Assembly (NCBI GenBank): GCA_023416585.1
Contig: JAEZHM010000112.1
Span: 62,001 to 126,000 of the forward strand
DNA from: Bacillota bacterium
GTDB lineage: Bacteria; Bacillota; Clostridia; Christensenellales; Aristaeellaceae
Direction of reading: 5' to 3'
DNA: 64,000 nt
Part shown: piece by piece, positions 1 to 7,983 of the stretch
Position numbering within the stretch: position 1 is the stretch's first letter
Layout: the number at the start of each line of letters is the position of its first letter
Program-made: the position numbers and the translations under genes
Notes under the pieces: generated by a model
Seen by the model: only the letters and a program-made list of their open reading frames with translations
Told to the model about the DNA's origin: nothing
Database searches by the model: none

Positions 1-1593
1 CCGGAAGCCGACCGCCATGAGTTCGACGCCAAGGCAAGCAAAAAGGATATGGCGGAAACGTACCTGCCCGCCTTCAAGGCGGCTGTTAAAGAAGCTCGCG
101 CTTTCTCCGTCATGGGCGCGTACAACCGATTAAACGGTGAGGCAGCCTGCGCTTCTCCCACGCTTCTCCAAAGAACGCTGCGGGAAAAATGGGGGTTTGA
201 AGGTTATGTGGTCAGTGACTGCGGCGCCATCGAGGATATTTTTAGGCATCACAAGATGGTGGAAAACGAGGCGCAGGCTGCCGCCCTGGCGGTGAACAAC
301 GGCTGCGACCTGTGCTGCGGCTGGGTATTCCCGCATTTGCTGGAGGCGGTGAAACAGGGCATGATTACCGAAGAGATCATCACCAAATCCGCTTACCGGC
401 TGCTTCTGGCCAGGTTCAAACTGGGTATGTTTGACCCCATGAAGGATCAGGCGTACGCCAAATTGCCCTATGAGCTGAACGACTGTGAAAAGCACCACAA
501 AAAGAGCCTTGAAATGGCACGGGATACGCTGGTGTTGTTAAAGAACGATGGCATTCTGCCACTGAAAAGGAAAAGCCTGAAAACAGTCGCGGTGATCGGC
601 CCCAATGCCGACAGCCGGGATGCCTTAAAGGGCAATTATACCGGCACGCCATCCGAAACACACACGGTACTGGAAGGCATCAAAGCGGTCCTTCCCAAGG
701 CGCGCGTGATCTTTGCCGAAGGCTGCGCCTTAACGGGCGGTTCAGGAGAGGAGCCGTGGGGAGAAACACCAGACTACCGAATTGGAGAAGCCCTCAAGGC
801 GGCGGAAATGGCCGACGCGGTGATCGTTGTTACAGGACTCAACGGTGACAAGGAAGGTGAGGAGGGCCTGGGTTCCGGCGACCGCAGCACCATGCACCTG
901 CCCGAGTCCCAGCGGAACCTATTGGATGCGCTGGCTGCCGTGAAAAAGCCCATGGTACTTGTGAATATGACGGGCTCGGCCACCATTTTTCCTCATGAGG
1001 AGCATTTTGGCGCCATATTGCAGGCCTGGTATCCTGGCCAGATGGGCGGCATCGCCATCACTGATGTGCTGTTTGGTGCGTACTGCCCCTGCGGCCGGCT
1101 GCCTGTGACCTTTTATGCCGCCATGGAGCAAGTTCCAGATTTTTCTGACTATAGCATGGAGGGCCGTACCTACCGCTACATGAAGGAAGCGCCGGCCTAT
1201 CCATTCGGGTACGGGCTTTCCTACACCCACTTTGATTACAGCGATCTTTTTGCAAAGGCAGGGAAAGACGGGATCAAGCTGAAAGTCACCGTAAAAAACG
1301 ATGGCCAGATGGACGGAAAGGAGATCGTACAGGCGTATGTCAGCCTTATAGATCCCGCATATTCTGCCCCCATCAGGCAGCTTGGCGCGTTTGAAAGCGT
1401 CTTTTTAAAGGCCGGGAAAGCAAAAACGGTGAAGCTGCACATCTTAAAGGAACAGCTCTCCGTCTATGATGAGGAAGGCAACGCGCATTTGCACAAGGGA
1501 ATGCTTCAGGTGCATGTTGGTGGCGGACAACCCGATGAACAAACCATAAGGCTTACGGGAAACAAGCCGCTTCAGGCGGATATCTGCCTGTAA
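1..1593 (+). CDS. Glycoside hydrolase family 3 beta-glycosidase (5' partial)
   Basis: Probably a beta-glucosidase or related exo-glycosidase that releases terminal sugars from oligosaccharides. The frame is open from base 1 and the 16 codons before the first ATG at 49 already read as GH3 sequence (RHEFDAK), so the true start lies upstream. Counting from the ATG at 49, the nucleophile is the Asp of VVSDCGA (residue 57). A second, sugar-binding domain follows with VAVIGPNADS and the acidic loop EGEEGLGSGDRS, where the acid/base glutamate is expected. The C-terminal part (YPFGYGLSYTHF onward) is the fibronectin-III-like domain usual in the family. The N-terminal end is not visible, so a signal peptide cannot be judged. 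The exact sugar specificity cannot be read from sequence. A small hairpin follows but no strong terminator. Confidence 0.9.
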   Translation, partial: PEADRHEFDAKASKKDMAETYLPAFKAAVKEARAFSVMGAYNRLNGEAACASPTLLQRTLREKWGFEGYVVSDCGAIEDIFRHHKMVENEAQAAALAVNNGCDLCCGWVFPHLLEAVKQGMITEEIITKSAYRLLLARFKLGMFDPMKDQAYAKLPYELNDCEKHHKKSLEMARDTLVLLKNDGILPLKRKSLKTVAVIGPNADSRDALKGNYTGTPSETHTVLEGIKAVLPKARVIFAEGCALTGGSGEEPWGETPDYRIGEALKAAEMADAVIVVTGLNGDKEGEEGLGSGDRSTMHLPESQRNLLDALAAVKKPMVLVNMTGSATIFPHEEHFGAILQAWYPGQMGGIAITDVLFGAYCPCGRLPVTFYAAMEQVPDFSDYSMEGRTYRYMKEAPAYPFGYGLSYTHFDYSDLFAKAGKDGIKLKVTVKNDGQMDGKEIVQAYVSLIDPAYSAPIRQLGAFESVFLKAGKAKTVKLHILKEQLSVYDEEGNAHLHKGMLQVHVGGGQPDEQTIRLTGNKPLQADICL

Positions 1594-1686
1594 ACTTGTG
1601 ATTTTAAAAACACTGAAGAAAAATCACATGATTCTACAAACAATCCGCCATCGTTTGCACCAATTGTAAAAAAAACGGGCTCGTTA

Positions 1687-1715
1687 TTGCGGCAAGCCCG
1701 AAAGTGCGGTATGCT
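1687..1715 (+). promoter_or_regulatory. Candidate promoter for the 76-residue protein
   Basis: TTGCGG at 1687-1692 and TATGCT at 1710-1715 are separated by 17 bases. A start point near 1722 would leave a short leader carrying the AAGGAGG ribosome site of the next gene. It overlaps a weak inverted repeat (CGGGCT/AGCCCG) at 1676-1700. Confidence 0.45.
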
Positions 1716-1746
1716 GTTTGGGCACTTTGTAAGGAGGAATATACAC

Positions 1747-1977
1747 ATGGAAGAAAACAAAAGGGCTACGATTGAGGAAATGATGGAAGGTAAACAAAAG
1801 ACACAGCGTGACCGCGGAGGCTGGGTCGGTTTTGTGGAAAGCGATGCCGTGACTTTTATGACCCAATACGACCTGGAGAAGATGACAATCGACGACGGCC
1901 AAGGCAACAAGGCCAAGCTGACCCGCCGCAAGGACAATAGCATTTACGTGGAATGCACATCTTCCAACGTTTTATAA
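1747..1977 (+). CDS. Small conserved-looking hypothetical protein, 76 aa
   Basis: I do not recognise this protein. The ATG at 1747 is chosen over the upstream in-frame start at 1687 because AAGGAGG lies about ten bases before it and the upstream start overlaps the promoter. The product is soluble, highly charged and has no signal peptide or membrane segment. The first 25 residues are Lys/Glu/Met-rich and probably helical. The rest (WVGFVESDAVTFMTQYDL, then KMTIDDGQGNKAKLTRRKDN) looks like a small beta-rich fold. It sits alone between its own promoter and a strong terminator, so it is a monocistronic unit, which supports it being a real gene. Confidence 0.6.
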   Translation: MEENKRATIEEMMEGKQKTQRDRGGWVGFVESDAVTFMTQYDLEKMTIDDGQGNKAKLTRRKDNSIYVECTSSNVL

Positions 1978-2006
1978 GACTCAACTTGGGTGATTCAAGG
2001 GAAAGA

Positions 2007-2049
2007 AGCGGATGGCTAAGCTTTATGGGCATGGCCATCCGCTTTTGTT
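2007..2049 (+). terminator. Rho-independent terminator
   Basis: A perfect 10-bp stem, AGCGGATGGC (2007-2016) with GCCATCCGCT (2034-2043), is followed by a T-rich stretch. It ends the 76-residue gene. Confidence 0.75.
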
Positions 2050-2102
2050 ACGCGGGAAAGTATAGCCAATTATGATTGTGCCTGCTTGAAAAGGTTCATT
2101 TC

Positions 2103-2131
2103 TTGCATACAGGCGATGCGGATGCTATACT
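2103..2131 (+). promoter_or_regulatory. Promoter of the GLUG-type gene
   Basis: TTGCAT at 2103-2108, a 17-base spacer and TATACT at 2126-2131 make a good sigma-A promoter. The start point near 2138 gives a leader of about 26 bases to the ATG at 2164. Confidence 0.65.
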
Positions 2132-2163
2132 GGCGGTATCATGAAACAAAGGAAATGATACAT

Positions 2164-3237
2164 ATGAAACGACTGGCCTTGCTTGTCCTTACCGCCGCGC
2201 TGTGGGGTCTTGCACTGTTTGCCTTAGCTGAGGTGGCGCCCATCGCCATCAATTCGCCGGAAACCCTGGCGGCCATTGCCAAGGATCCCCAAGGGGATTA
2301 TGTATTGACTGATGACATCGATATGGCGGGTATTGACTGGATGCCCATTGCGTTTTACGGTACGCTGGACGGCGGCGGGCATACCATCTATAATCTGAAG
2401 ATCACCGGGATTGGTTTGGATTTGGCCAATACGTACGACGGCAACCGTAAAAAGTATGAGACCTGCTTCGCTGCCTTATTCTCCGTGGTAAAGGGAGCTG
2501 CTATCAAAGATTTGAAACTATTGAATGTATCCGTCAGCGTTACCACCGACAAGATCAACTGCTTTGCCGCCGGGCTGGCCGGTCTGGCAGAGGACACTGT
2601 GATTACGGGGTGCAGCGTACAGGGGCGCGTTTACCTGTACCAAACCCGGAATATGTGCGGTGTGGCCGGCCTGGTGGGCTCAGGGCATGGCATCATAGCC
2701 GGCTGCTCCGCGGATGTGGAACTGGTGATTGTGGACGGCGACCGAAACATGAAAACCGAAGAGTTTATGGGTGGCATACTTGGTGCGGGATATTTTGATA
2801 TAATAAACTGTGACGTGAAAGTGACAGGCTATGCCTCCGTACATGGATACGTGCACAACGGTGGAATCATCGGCATGCACAAAGTCTACACCAATGCCGA
2901 CAGGACACGCACAGGGTATGTGAAAGGCTGCAGTGCAGATGCCCGTATCACCTTTTTTGAGCATAATACCGACCGCCGCGCCTATTGCAAACCCATCGTC
3001 GGCGAGGTGCTGAACAAATACCTGGACGTTTCGGACAATACTGTCATCGCATTTGCCGGCAAGGAAACCCGGGACTATAATACCGTTTTGCTGCCCGAAA
3101 TGTGCAAGGAGCCCGTTTATAAAGAAACGGTCGTAAAGCCCACGGAAACGGAATACGGATATACCTTATACACTTGCCAGAGCTGCGGATATGTCTATAC
3201 GGACCATTACATACATCCAATAGGAGCGGTACAATAA
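2164..3237 (+). CDS. Secreted GLUG/beta-helix repeat protein
   Basis: A secreted surface or adhesin-like protein of unknown ligand. The start at 2164 is preferred over 2086 because it gives a clean signal peptide (MKRLALLVLTAALWGLALFA, cleavage near ALA) and follows the promoter and an AAAGGA site. The mature part opens with the usual lead-in of GLUG proteins (residues about 40-80: DYVLTDDIDMAG, W.PIAFYGTLDGGGHTIYNL). Gly-rich turns of the type AAGLAGLAE, GVAGLVG and GGILGAG then recur, as expected of a parallel beta-helix. The C-terminus carries two CxxC-like cysteines in TCQSCGYVYTD, a tail motif seen in other gut Firmicutes surface proteins. No LPXTG sorting signal or transmembrane anchor is visible. 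It stands alone with its own promoter. Confidence 0.7.
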   Translation: MKRLALLVLTAALWGLALFALAEVAPIAINSPETLAAIAKDPQGDYVLTDDIDMAGIDWMPIAFYGTLDGGGHTIYNLKITGIGLDLANTYDGNRKKYETCFAALFSVVKGAAIKDLKLLNVSVSVTTDKINCFAAGLAGLAEDTVITGCSVQGRVYLYQTRNMCGVAGLVGSGHGIIAGCSADVELVIVDGDRNMKTEEFMGGILGAGYFDIINCDVKVTGYASVHGYVHNGGIIGMHKVYTNADRTRTGYVKGCSADARITFFEHNTDRRAYCKPIVGEVLNKYLDVSDNTVIAFAGKETRDYNTVLLPEMCKEPVYKETVVKPTETEYGYTLYTCQSCGYVYTDHYIHPIGAVQ

Positions 3238-3244
3238 TTTTCTT

Positions 3245-3264
3245 GCGGCCCCAATACCGGCCGC
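3245..3264. terminator. Short GC-rich hairpin between convergent genes
   Basis: GCGGCC (3245-3250) pairs with GGCCGC (3259-3264) around an 8-base loop, between the convergent ends of the GLUG gene and the secreted deacetylase gene. The stem is only 6 bp and no proper T-tract follows, so its role as a terminator is uncertain. Confidence 0.35.
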
Positions 3265-4455
3265 TCAATGGATGTTTTCCATGAAATCGTTTTGTAAAGC
3301 ATCCTCGCCCACACTGGAAAAGGCCAGGCCGAAGTCATAGGCGGAATGCTTATGCTCCGCAGGAACGACGCTGGTGAAGCTGGTGCTTTGCTGGCTGATG
3401 TGGTGTTTCAGCGCTTCGTTGGCGATCTCACGGCTTGTCAGTCCCCCAAAAGCTGGAAGAGGCAGGTCCCAGTCCATATGGATGGGCTGATCGGGGTATA
3501 GATGCAGGTATAGCTTCTTTACTTGCCAAACGCCGTACTTCTTGGCAGACTCAGCATATTGCGATGCATCGGCAGCAAGGGTAATGCAATTTTTTGCTGC
3601 GTCGGCACAGGCCATGTGCATGCCATGGCCATATTCTCCCTTTATGTCATGGGTGACTACCACCTCTGGCCTAAAGCGCCGAAGCAGCGCGGTTACATAT
3701 TCCCATGCGGCATTTTTCCCGCCTAAGATTTTGTAAGCATCCTTGGCCGATTTGCTGTACCGGTCATTAAAAAGGCCGATGGAAGGATACGCCCGGACGC
3801 CGCTGTACCATAAACCGTTCAGCAGTTCCGCGATGCGCTGGGAATTGAAGTATGTCATGCAGGCTACCGCTACGCTGTAACCCCGTTCCACAGCATAATC
3901 AGGCAGCAGACCGCCGAAAAACACGAATTCATCATCCGGATGGGCGATGAGGAGCATAAGATCGGCCTTTTCAGGCGTTGGTTCCCATATCTGCACCCAA
4001 TCGGGCAGGCTGCCTTCTCCCAGCACGTACAGTTCTGCAACAGAAAGCCGCGCCGGCACCGAAGTGTCCGTAGTGATGCGGAACACCGGCACCCCTGGCA
4101 GCGGCAGATACTCGTGCAAATATTGTCCGGCGCCCTTTGCCGCTGTGGTCCAGCCGTCGCCATCAGGCAACTGCACCTTCCAGGGCTGGGGCGTTTTTGT
4201 ACTGAAGGATACATAGACGCCATAGCAAAGGATGCCCTCCGGCGCCGTGACAAGGATCCATGGTTCGGCCTCGCTGCGGCTTATCCAGGAGGTGCCAAAG
4301 TTTCTGTCCATGGCATAGCGGATGTTGTATTTGCTTTCGCTGTTAGTAAAAATGCATTGCTTTGTAATGTCTTGCGCCTGGTCAGCCAATGCCAGGCCGC
4401 AGAAAAGAACAATACACAAAAGAAGTAATGCGCATGCTACTTTCTTCATTTGCAT
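3265..4455 (-). CDS. Secreted PIG-L family deacetylase with discoidin-like domain
   Basis: Likely a zinc-dependent N-deacetylase acting outside the cell on N-acetylated sugars of a glycan. The ATG at 4455 follows GAGAAGGTG and starts a signal peptide (MQMKKVACALLLLCIVLF, cleavage near LALA). Residues about 28-148 look like a discoidin or F5/8 C-type beta-sandwich, often a carbohydrate-binding module. The catalytic domain starts at residue 163 with the zinc motif AHPDDE (171-176) and has the second motif HDIKGEYGHGMH near residue 270. The PIG-L family contains GlcNAc deacetylases such as BshB and MshB, but the substrate here is unknown. It has its own promoter just upstream (4502-4529), although the metallo-hydrolase and DUF5054 genes lie ahead of it on the same strand. 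Confidence 0.82.
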   Translation of the reverse strand: MQMKKVACALLLLCIVLFCGLALADQAQDITKQCIFTNSESKYNIRYAMDRNFGTSWISRSEAEPWILVTAPEGILCYGVYVSFSTKTPQPWKVQLPDGDGWTTAAKGAGQYLHEYLPLPGVPVFRITTDTSVPARLSVAELYVLGEGSLPDWVQIWEPTPEKADLMLLIAHPDDEFVFFGGLLPDYAVERGYSVAVACMTYFNSQRIAELLNGLWYSGVRAYPSIGLFNDRYSKSAKDAYKILGGKNAAWEYVTALLRRFRPEVVVTHDIKGEYGHGMHMACADAAKNCITLAADASQYAESAKKYGVWQVKKLYLHLYPDQPIHMDWDLPLPAFGGLTSREIANEALKHHISQQSTSFTSVVPAEHKHSAYDFGLAFSSVGEDALQNDFMENIH

Positions 4456-4501
4456 CGCTTTGCACCTTCTCACTTTACAAAAGACTTTTGCATGTATGCG
4501 C

Positions 4502-4529
4502 ATTATACGTGTTCTATAAGTAGTATCAA
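4502..4529 (-). promoter_or_regulatory. Promoter of the secreted deacetylase
   Basis: On the minus strand TTGATA (4524-4529), a 16-base spacer and TATAAT (4502-4507) lie about 50 bases before the start codon, in the gap after the metallo-hydrolase gene. Confidence 0.6.
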
Positions 4530-4553
4530 GTGAATGCCGGCATAGACTAGATG

Positions 4554-5375
4554 TCAAATCTCCACGACCATCCCGTCGTATGCGGAAATCCAGCCACGCT
4601 TTCCGGCTTCCTTCTCCAGATCGGCCTGGGTCGCACCGCCGCCATGGGAGAAGTGGTTTAATATCACTTTGGCGTTCTTTTTGAGTGCATCCATATTCAT
4701 GAGGCGGCTTATCACCTTTTCGCAGGCCGGGATGTGCATGTGGTGCTCTCCCGCGCCTTTGTACGCGCCTGTGCAGTCCAGGGACGCTGCGTCAAGCTCA
4801 CAGCCCGACAGGTATTCAAACACTTCATCTTTCAGGATGCCGGTGTCGTGGGCGTACAGCAGCTTTCTGCCCTTGCGCTCCAGCAGGTAGATGTACCCGC
4901 CGCCGGCTTCCAGTGCATGATGGGCGTTAAGCGCTGTGAGGGTGGTCTCCCCATCCAATATAATGGGCGTATAAGGCTTTATGATTGCAAGATCGACTTT
5001 GCTTCCAGCGAACCCTTTTTCCATGGCTCCTTCCGCCTGCTTTGCTACCGTTTCATTGCAGATGAGATGCAGGAGTTTGACATCTGTCAACGCAAAGGGA
5101 GGCCGGTGAAGATTGAGGGGTTCCGGCGCAAAATGGTCCCCGTGGGCATGGGTCACTATTAGGTGCCGGATCGTGCGGGGATCCATGCCCAAAGCGGTAA
5201 TGTGATAAAAAAAGTCCGGAGAAAGGTCAAACTGGATATCGTCGTCCACAGTGGTCATATGCCGGGAGCGGATTTCTTTGCCGCGCACCTTTCTGGCATT
5301 TTCGCAGACTGCGCAGGAACAGTACAGGCCGGGAATCGCCTCCGCCGCGCCTGTGCCATAGTAGTGCAGTTTCAT
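4554..5375 (-). CDS. PhnP-like metallo-beta-lactamase fold hydrolase
   Basis: A cytoplasmic metal-dependent hydrolase of the metallo-beta-lactamase superfamily, 273 aa. The metal motif THAHGDH sits near residue 76. Further ligands are expected at NAHHALE, YAHDTG and NHFSHGG. The N-terminal cysteines in CSCAVC resemble the zinc site of PhnP, the phosphoribosyl cyclic phosphodiesterase of phosphonate use. No other phosphonate gene is near, so the substrate is open, and a cyclic phosphodiester or sugar lactone is possible. Its ATG overlaps the stop codon of the DUF5054 gene by four bases (ATGA), so the two are translationally coupled and probably act in the same pathway. Confidence 0.78.
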   Translation of the reverse strand: MKLHYYGTGAAEAIPGLYCSCAVCENARKVRGKEIRSRHMTTVDDDIQFDLSPDFFYHITALGMDPRTIRHLIVTHAHGDHFAPEPLNLHRPPFALTDVKLLHLICNETVAKQAEGAMEKGFAGSKVDLAIIKPYTPIILDGETTLTALNAHHALEAGGGYIYLLERKGRKLLYAHDTGILKDEVFEYLSGCELDAASLDCTGAYKGAGEHHMHIPACEKVISRLMNMDALKKNAKVILNHFSHGGGATQADLEKEAGKRGWISAYDGMVVEI

Positions 5376-7483
5376 AATACAGTTCCCCTCTCATATGTGA
5401 TCAATACCCTGCAAAGGATATTCTCTTCATACCACATCTTGAAATTGGTGCCCCACAGGTTGTTGTATAGGTTTATGTACAGCCTGTCCCATCCATTTGG
5501 GCGGGAAAAGTCCAGAAGTTCCGGCGCGCCTATAGCCACAAGCGGCGTATCCAAGGGCTCAATATTGAAGCCATCCCCGTTTGGTCCAGTGATGCGGATA
5601 CGCTGCACCGCGTGGCATCGCCCGTTGCCGCCTTCCACTACATGCCGGGGGGATATCCAGGTGCCAATCTTTTTAAGCTGAACCGTGGCTGACGGAGAAA
5701 ATGCAAGCGGCAGGAACAGCGCTTCCGGCTTACGGTTGGCATGCTTGTTTCTTAGCCATACCGTAAAAAGCAGCTTCCCCTCCGCAAGGGGGAGCAAGGA
5801 TGCTTCACAGAATTCCGGGCATCCGGCGAGCGTAACTGGGGGGGGAGGATATGTTCCTTTCCAGCAAAGTGCTCCATTGGCCATATGCATGGCTGTGTCC
5901 ATAACAGGTTTGTGGGTCACGCTATGGAAAGGCGCGTCACTTGATTCCAAACCGGGCTTGCAATAATCCGGTGCGGCCCAGCCCTTGTTTTTGTCCATGT
6001 TGCTGAGGAACCGCTCCGCAAGGTTTTGGTATGTGTTCTGCCCTACTTCCTGGTACTCCGGTGCGCCAAAGGTCAGCGTAAGGTCTGTTAAGCTGCTGTG
6101 GGCGAGTGTGACGCTTCCCTCAGGCTGATATAAGATGCTGATGTCATTCAACCGTGCATCCTTCATGGGGCCATGCTGAAAATGCACTTTGGCTTGGGCA
6201 GGTACATACATTTTGTCTATTTCCGGGTTCGCGATCACCGCCGCTGCCCTGTCTTTCAGCGGTTCGGGCAACAGGTCCGCAGCTTTGATCAGATACTGCC
6301 TCTGTTCCTCGTGGGAGGATTCAAAAAAGGAGTAGGAGCGCGTATCCCAAGTGATGGATGACGGGTGCAGGTGCTTAAACTCTGCTTTGGCAAAATCAAA
6401 ATAATCTTCGCAGCCCGCTACCTGCCCATAAGCTTCCATTAGCAGGTCGCGCTTCCTTGCTTCATCGAAATCGCTTCTGTTCCAGTTTTTGAAATCTGCA
6501 AGGTATTTTTTGAAATCCAGGCCCCAGGTGTGCTCACAGACTAGCAGAAGTTCTTCCAGAAAGGCGGATCTTGCGTCACGGCCGTCCTTCAGCAGAAGAT
6601 TATACTTTGCCCAGGTTCCGTCCTTCACCCAGGCACTATCCAGGCGCACAAGCGCTTTAAGTGCCGACACCTTTTTGGGATCGGAGCCTGTGCCATGGAT
6701 CCAGGTATCGCCGATCTCCTCCGTAATGACGGGAAGCCTGTTTCGTATTCCTCTCAGCCCGGCGGCAAAAGCATCCAGGGTAGAGGCAACAATCTGAGCG
6801 CCTTGATACTTCGTTTGGAGTCTGTCAAACTCGTGCTGCAAGTACTCCATGGAGGGAGGCCCCATGTTGTCCTGGCTATGCATAAAGTACAGCGCTTCGT
6901 CATGGCCAGGAACTTCCGTAACGCCGCCGTAGCTGCGGCAGTAGTTGACGATCAACGATTGGCCGGCGCTGTTCTGCCACACAAACAACGGCGGTACCTT
7001 GGGCATGCACGCGACGCCGTTAATGCCGATGTGCAGGTATTCGATGCCGCTTTCCGCCATGGGTGCGACGATGCCGATGGTATGGCCCGGAACATCCGAC
7101 ATTTTGGCTGCAATGGTTTTCCGGCCATACTTTTTGTCCAGCCTCCCAGCGATTAAAAGGCCTGCCTTGAAGAGGGACGAACTGCACAGTTCCGAATGCA
7201 TGGTGAAGGGCAGCGCGTGATAGGTGATATAACCCTTTTGGATAGCATCATCCAGCGCTTCCCGCTTTTCTTTGGAATAGGTGCGCAGTGCAAGGTCAAT
7301 AAGATACGAACCCACCGTCCAAACGAACATAGGCGGGTGGCCAGGCCGGTTCACTTGCGACGCGCAATCCATGGCCGCTGGAATGTATGTATCCAGGTAA
7401 TGATTGATCACGGATTGGGATATGTCTGTAAAGCCTATGTCCAGATGCGTTTTGAAGACTACGTGTACTTTCTTGATGTTCAT
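5372..7483 (-). CDS. DUF5054 protein, GH38-like alpha-mannosidase fold
   Basis: A 703-residue cytoplasmic protein. The first strand, HVVFKTHLDIGFTD, has the HxD metal signature of the GH38 alpha-mannosidase catalytic barrel, and DUF5054 members are regarded as relatives of these glycosidases. Later segments rich in Trp, His and Asp (SDVPGHTIGIVAPM, HIGINGVACMP, ITEEIGDTWIHGTGSDPKK) fit a sugar-active barrel. The C-terminal 250 residues look like a beta-sandwich. There is no signal peptide, so it would act on imported oligosaccharides. It is divergent from the solute-binding gene across a 500-base regulatory gap and overlaps the metallo-hydrolase gene. Enzyme activity of the family is inferred, not read from the sequence. 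Confidence 0.75.
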   Translation of the reverse strand: MNIKKVHVVFKTHLDIGFTDISQSVINHYLDTYIPAAMDCASQVNRPGHPPMFVWTVGSYLIDLALRTYSKEKREALDDAIQKGYITYHALPFTMHSELCSSSLFKAGLLIAGRLDKKYGRKTIAAKMSDVPGHTIGIVAPMAESGIEYLHIGINGVACMPKVPPLFVWQNSAGQSLIVNYCRSYGGVTEVPGHDEALYFMHSQDNMGPPSMEYLQHEFDRLQTKYQGAQIVASTLDAFAAGLRGIRNRLPVITEEIGDTWIHGTGSDPKKVSALKALVRLDSAWVKDGTWAKYNLLLKDGRDARSAFLEELLLVCEHTWGLDFKKYLADFKNWNRSDFDEARKRDLLMEAYGQVAGCEDYFDFAKAEFKHLHPSSITWDTRSYSFFESSHEEQRQYLIKAADLLPEPLKDRAAAVIANPEIDKMYVPAQAKVHFQHGPMKDARLNDISILYQPEGSVTLAHSSLTDLTLTFGAPEYQEVGQNTYQNLAERFLSNMDKNKGWAAPDYCKPGLESSDAPFHSVTHKPVMDTAMHMANGALCWKGTYPPPPVTLAGCPEFCEASLLPLAEGKLLFTVWLRNKHANRKPEALFLPLAFSPSATVQLKKIGTWISPRHVVEGGNGRCHAVQRIRITGPNGDGFNIEPLDTPLVAIGAPELLDFSRPNGWDRLYINLYNNLWGTNFKMWYEENILCRVLITYERGTVL

Positions 7484-7544
7484 AGGGTATCCCCCATTTT
7501 CTTCATAAAAGCAACCCTGCTGTTCTCCTATACCAATGCGCCAA

Positions 7545-7574
7545 AGTATAACATGATATGTCCCGGCATGTAAA
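7545..7574 (-). promoter_or_regulatory. Promoter of the DUF5054-metallo-hydrolase unit
   Basis: Reading the minus strand, TTTACA (7569-7574) and TATACT (7545-7550) are 18 bases apart, about 60 bases before the DUF5054 start codon. Confidence 0.55.
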
Positions 7575-7765
7575 TATCATTATACCTGCAATTTATATGG
7601 AATCTGTGCCTTAGCTTACAAAATGAACGAGTGCCATATACGTATCCCTTGCATTAGGCGGCTATGCTTGATCTGGTTGCCGCCGGATCGCAGCTGTATA
7701 CTGCAGATAAGATGACTGACTAAGCACTCTGCGGCACAAAAGTATATACACCTGGTTCGATTGCA

Positions 7766-7835
7766 TATGTGCAGGGAAATGGAATCCTGCTATATTATGT
7801 GCATAAAGAACATTCCAATGTTCGTTTTATGTGCA
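7766..7835 (+). promoter_or_regulatory. Three spaced direct repeats, candidate AraC-type operator
   Basis: The octamer TATGTGCA occurs at 7766-7773, 7796-7803 and 7828-7835, so the copies start 30 and 32 bases apart, about three DNA turns. A perfect inverted repeat, GAACATT-CC-AATGTTC (7808-7823), lies between copies two and three. The array ends about 50 bases before the -35 box of the solute-binding gene, a usual place for an activator. The AraC regulator encoded at 15031 in the same unit is the natural candidate. The rest of the 7484-7983 gap shows no gene. Confidence 0.5.
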
Positions 7836-7887
7836 GTATGAAGTGCGCGATCGGCCGCGGATAGGAAAGTGCTCCTAAAGGCGCCGG

Positions 7888-7916
7888 TTGGCAGGATTGG
7901 CCGCTGGTATGATAAT
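7888..7916 (+). promoter_or_regulatory. Promoter of the transporter-fucosidase unit
   Basis: TTGGCA (7888-7893) and GATAAT (7911-7916) are separated by 17 bases. An inverted repeat TGGTAT...ATACCA (7905-7924) straddles the -10 box and could bind a repressor. The expected start point is near 7923, giving a leader of about 60 bases. Confidence 0.6.
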
Positions 7917-7983
7917 ATATACCAAATTGGCTTTCCGTATATGTTGTCGGTAATAAAACTTACATATGCATAGGAGGAAGACC

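Noticed and set aside
4554..5375. Assignment as phosphonate gene phnP
   Set aside because: The cysteine pattern is similar, but no C-P lyase gene is near, so only the fold was assigned.
7748..7775. GGTTCGATT resembling a tRNA T-loop
   Set aside because: The flanking five-base arms do not pair, and no acceptor stem, D arm or anticodon arm is nearby.
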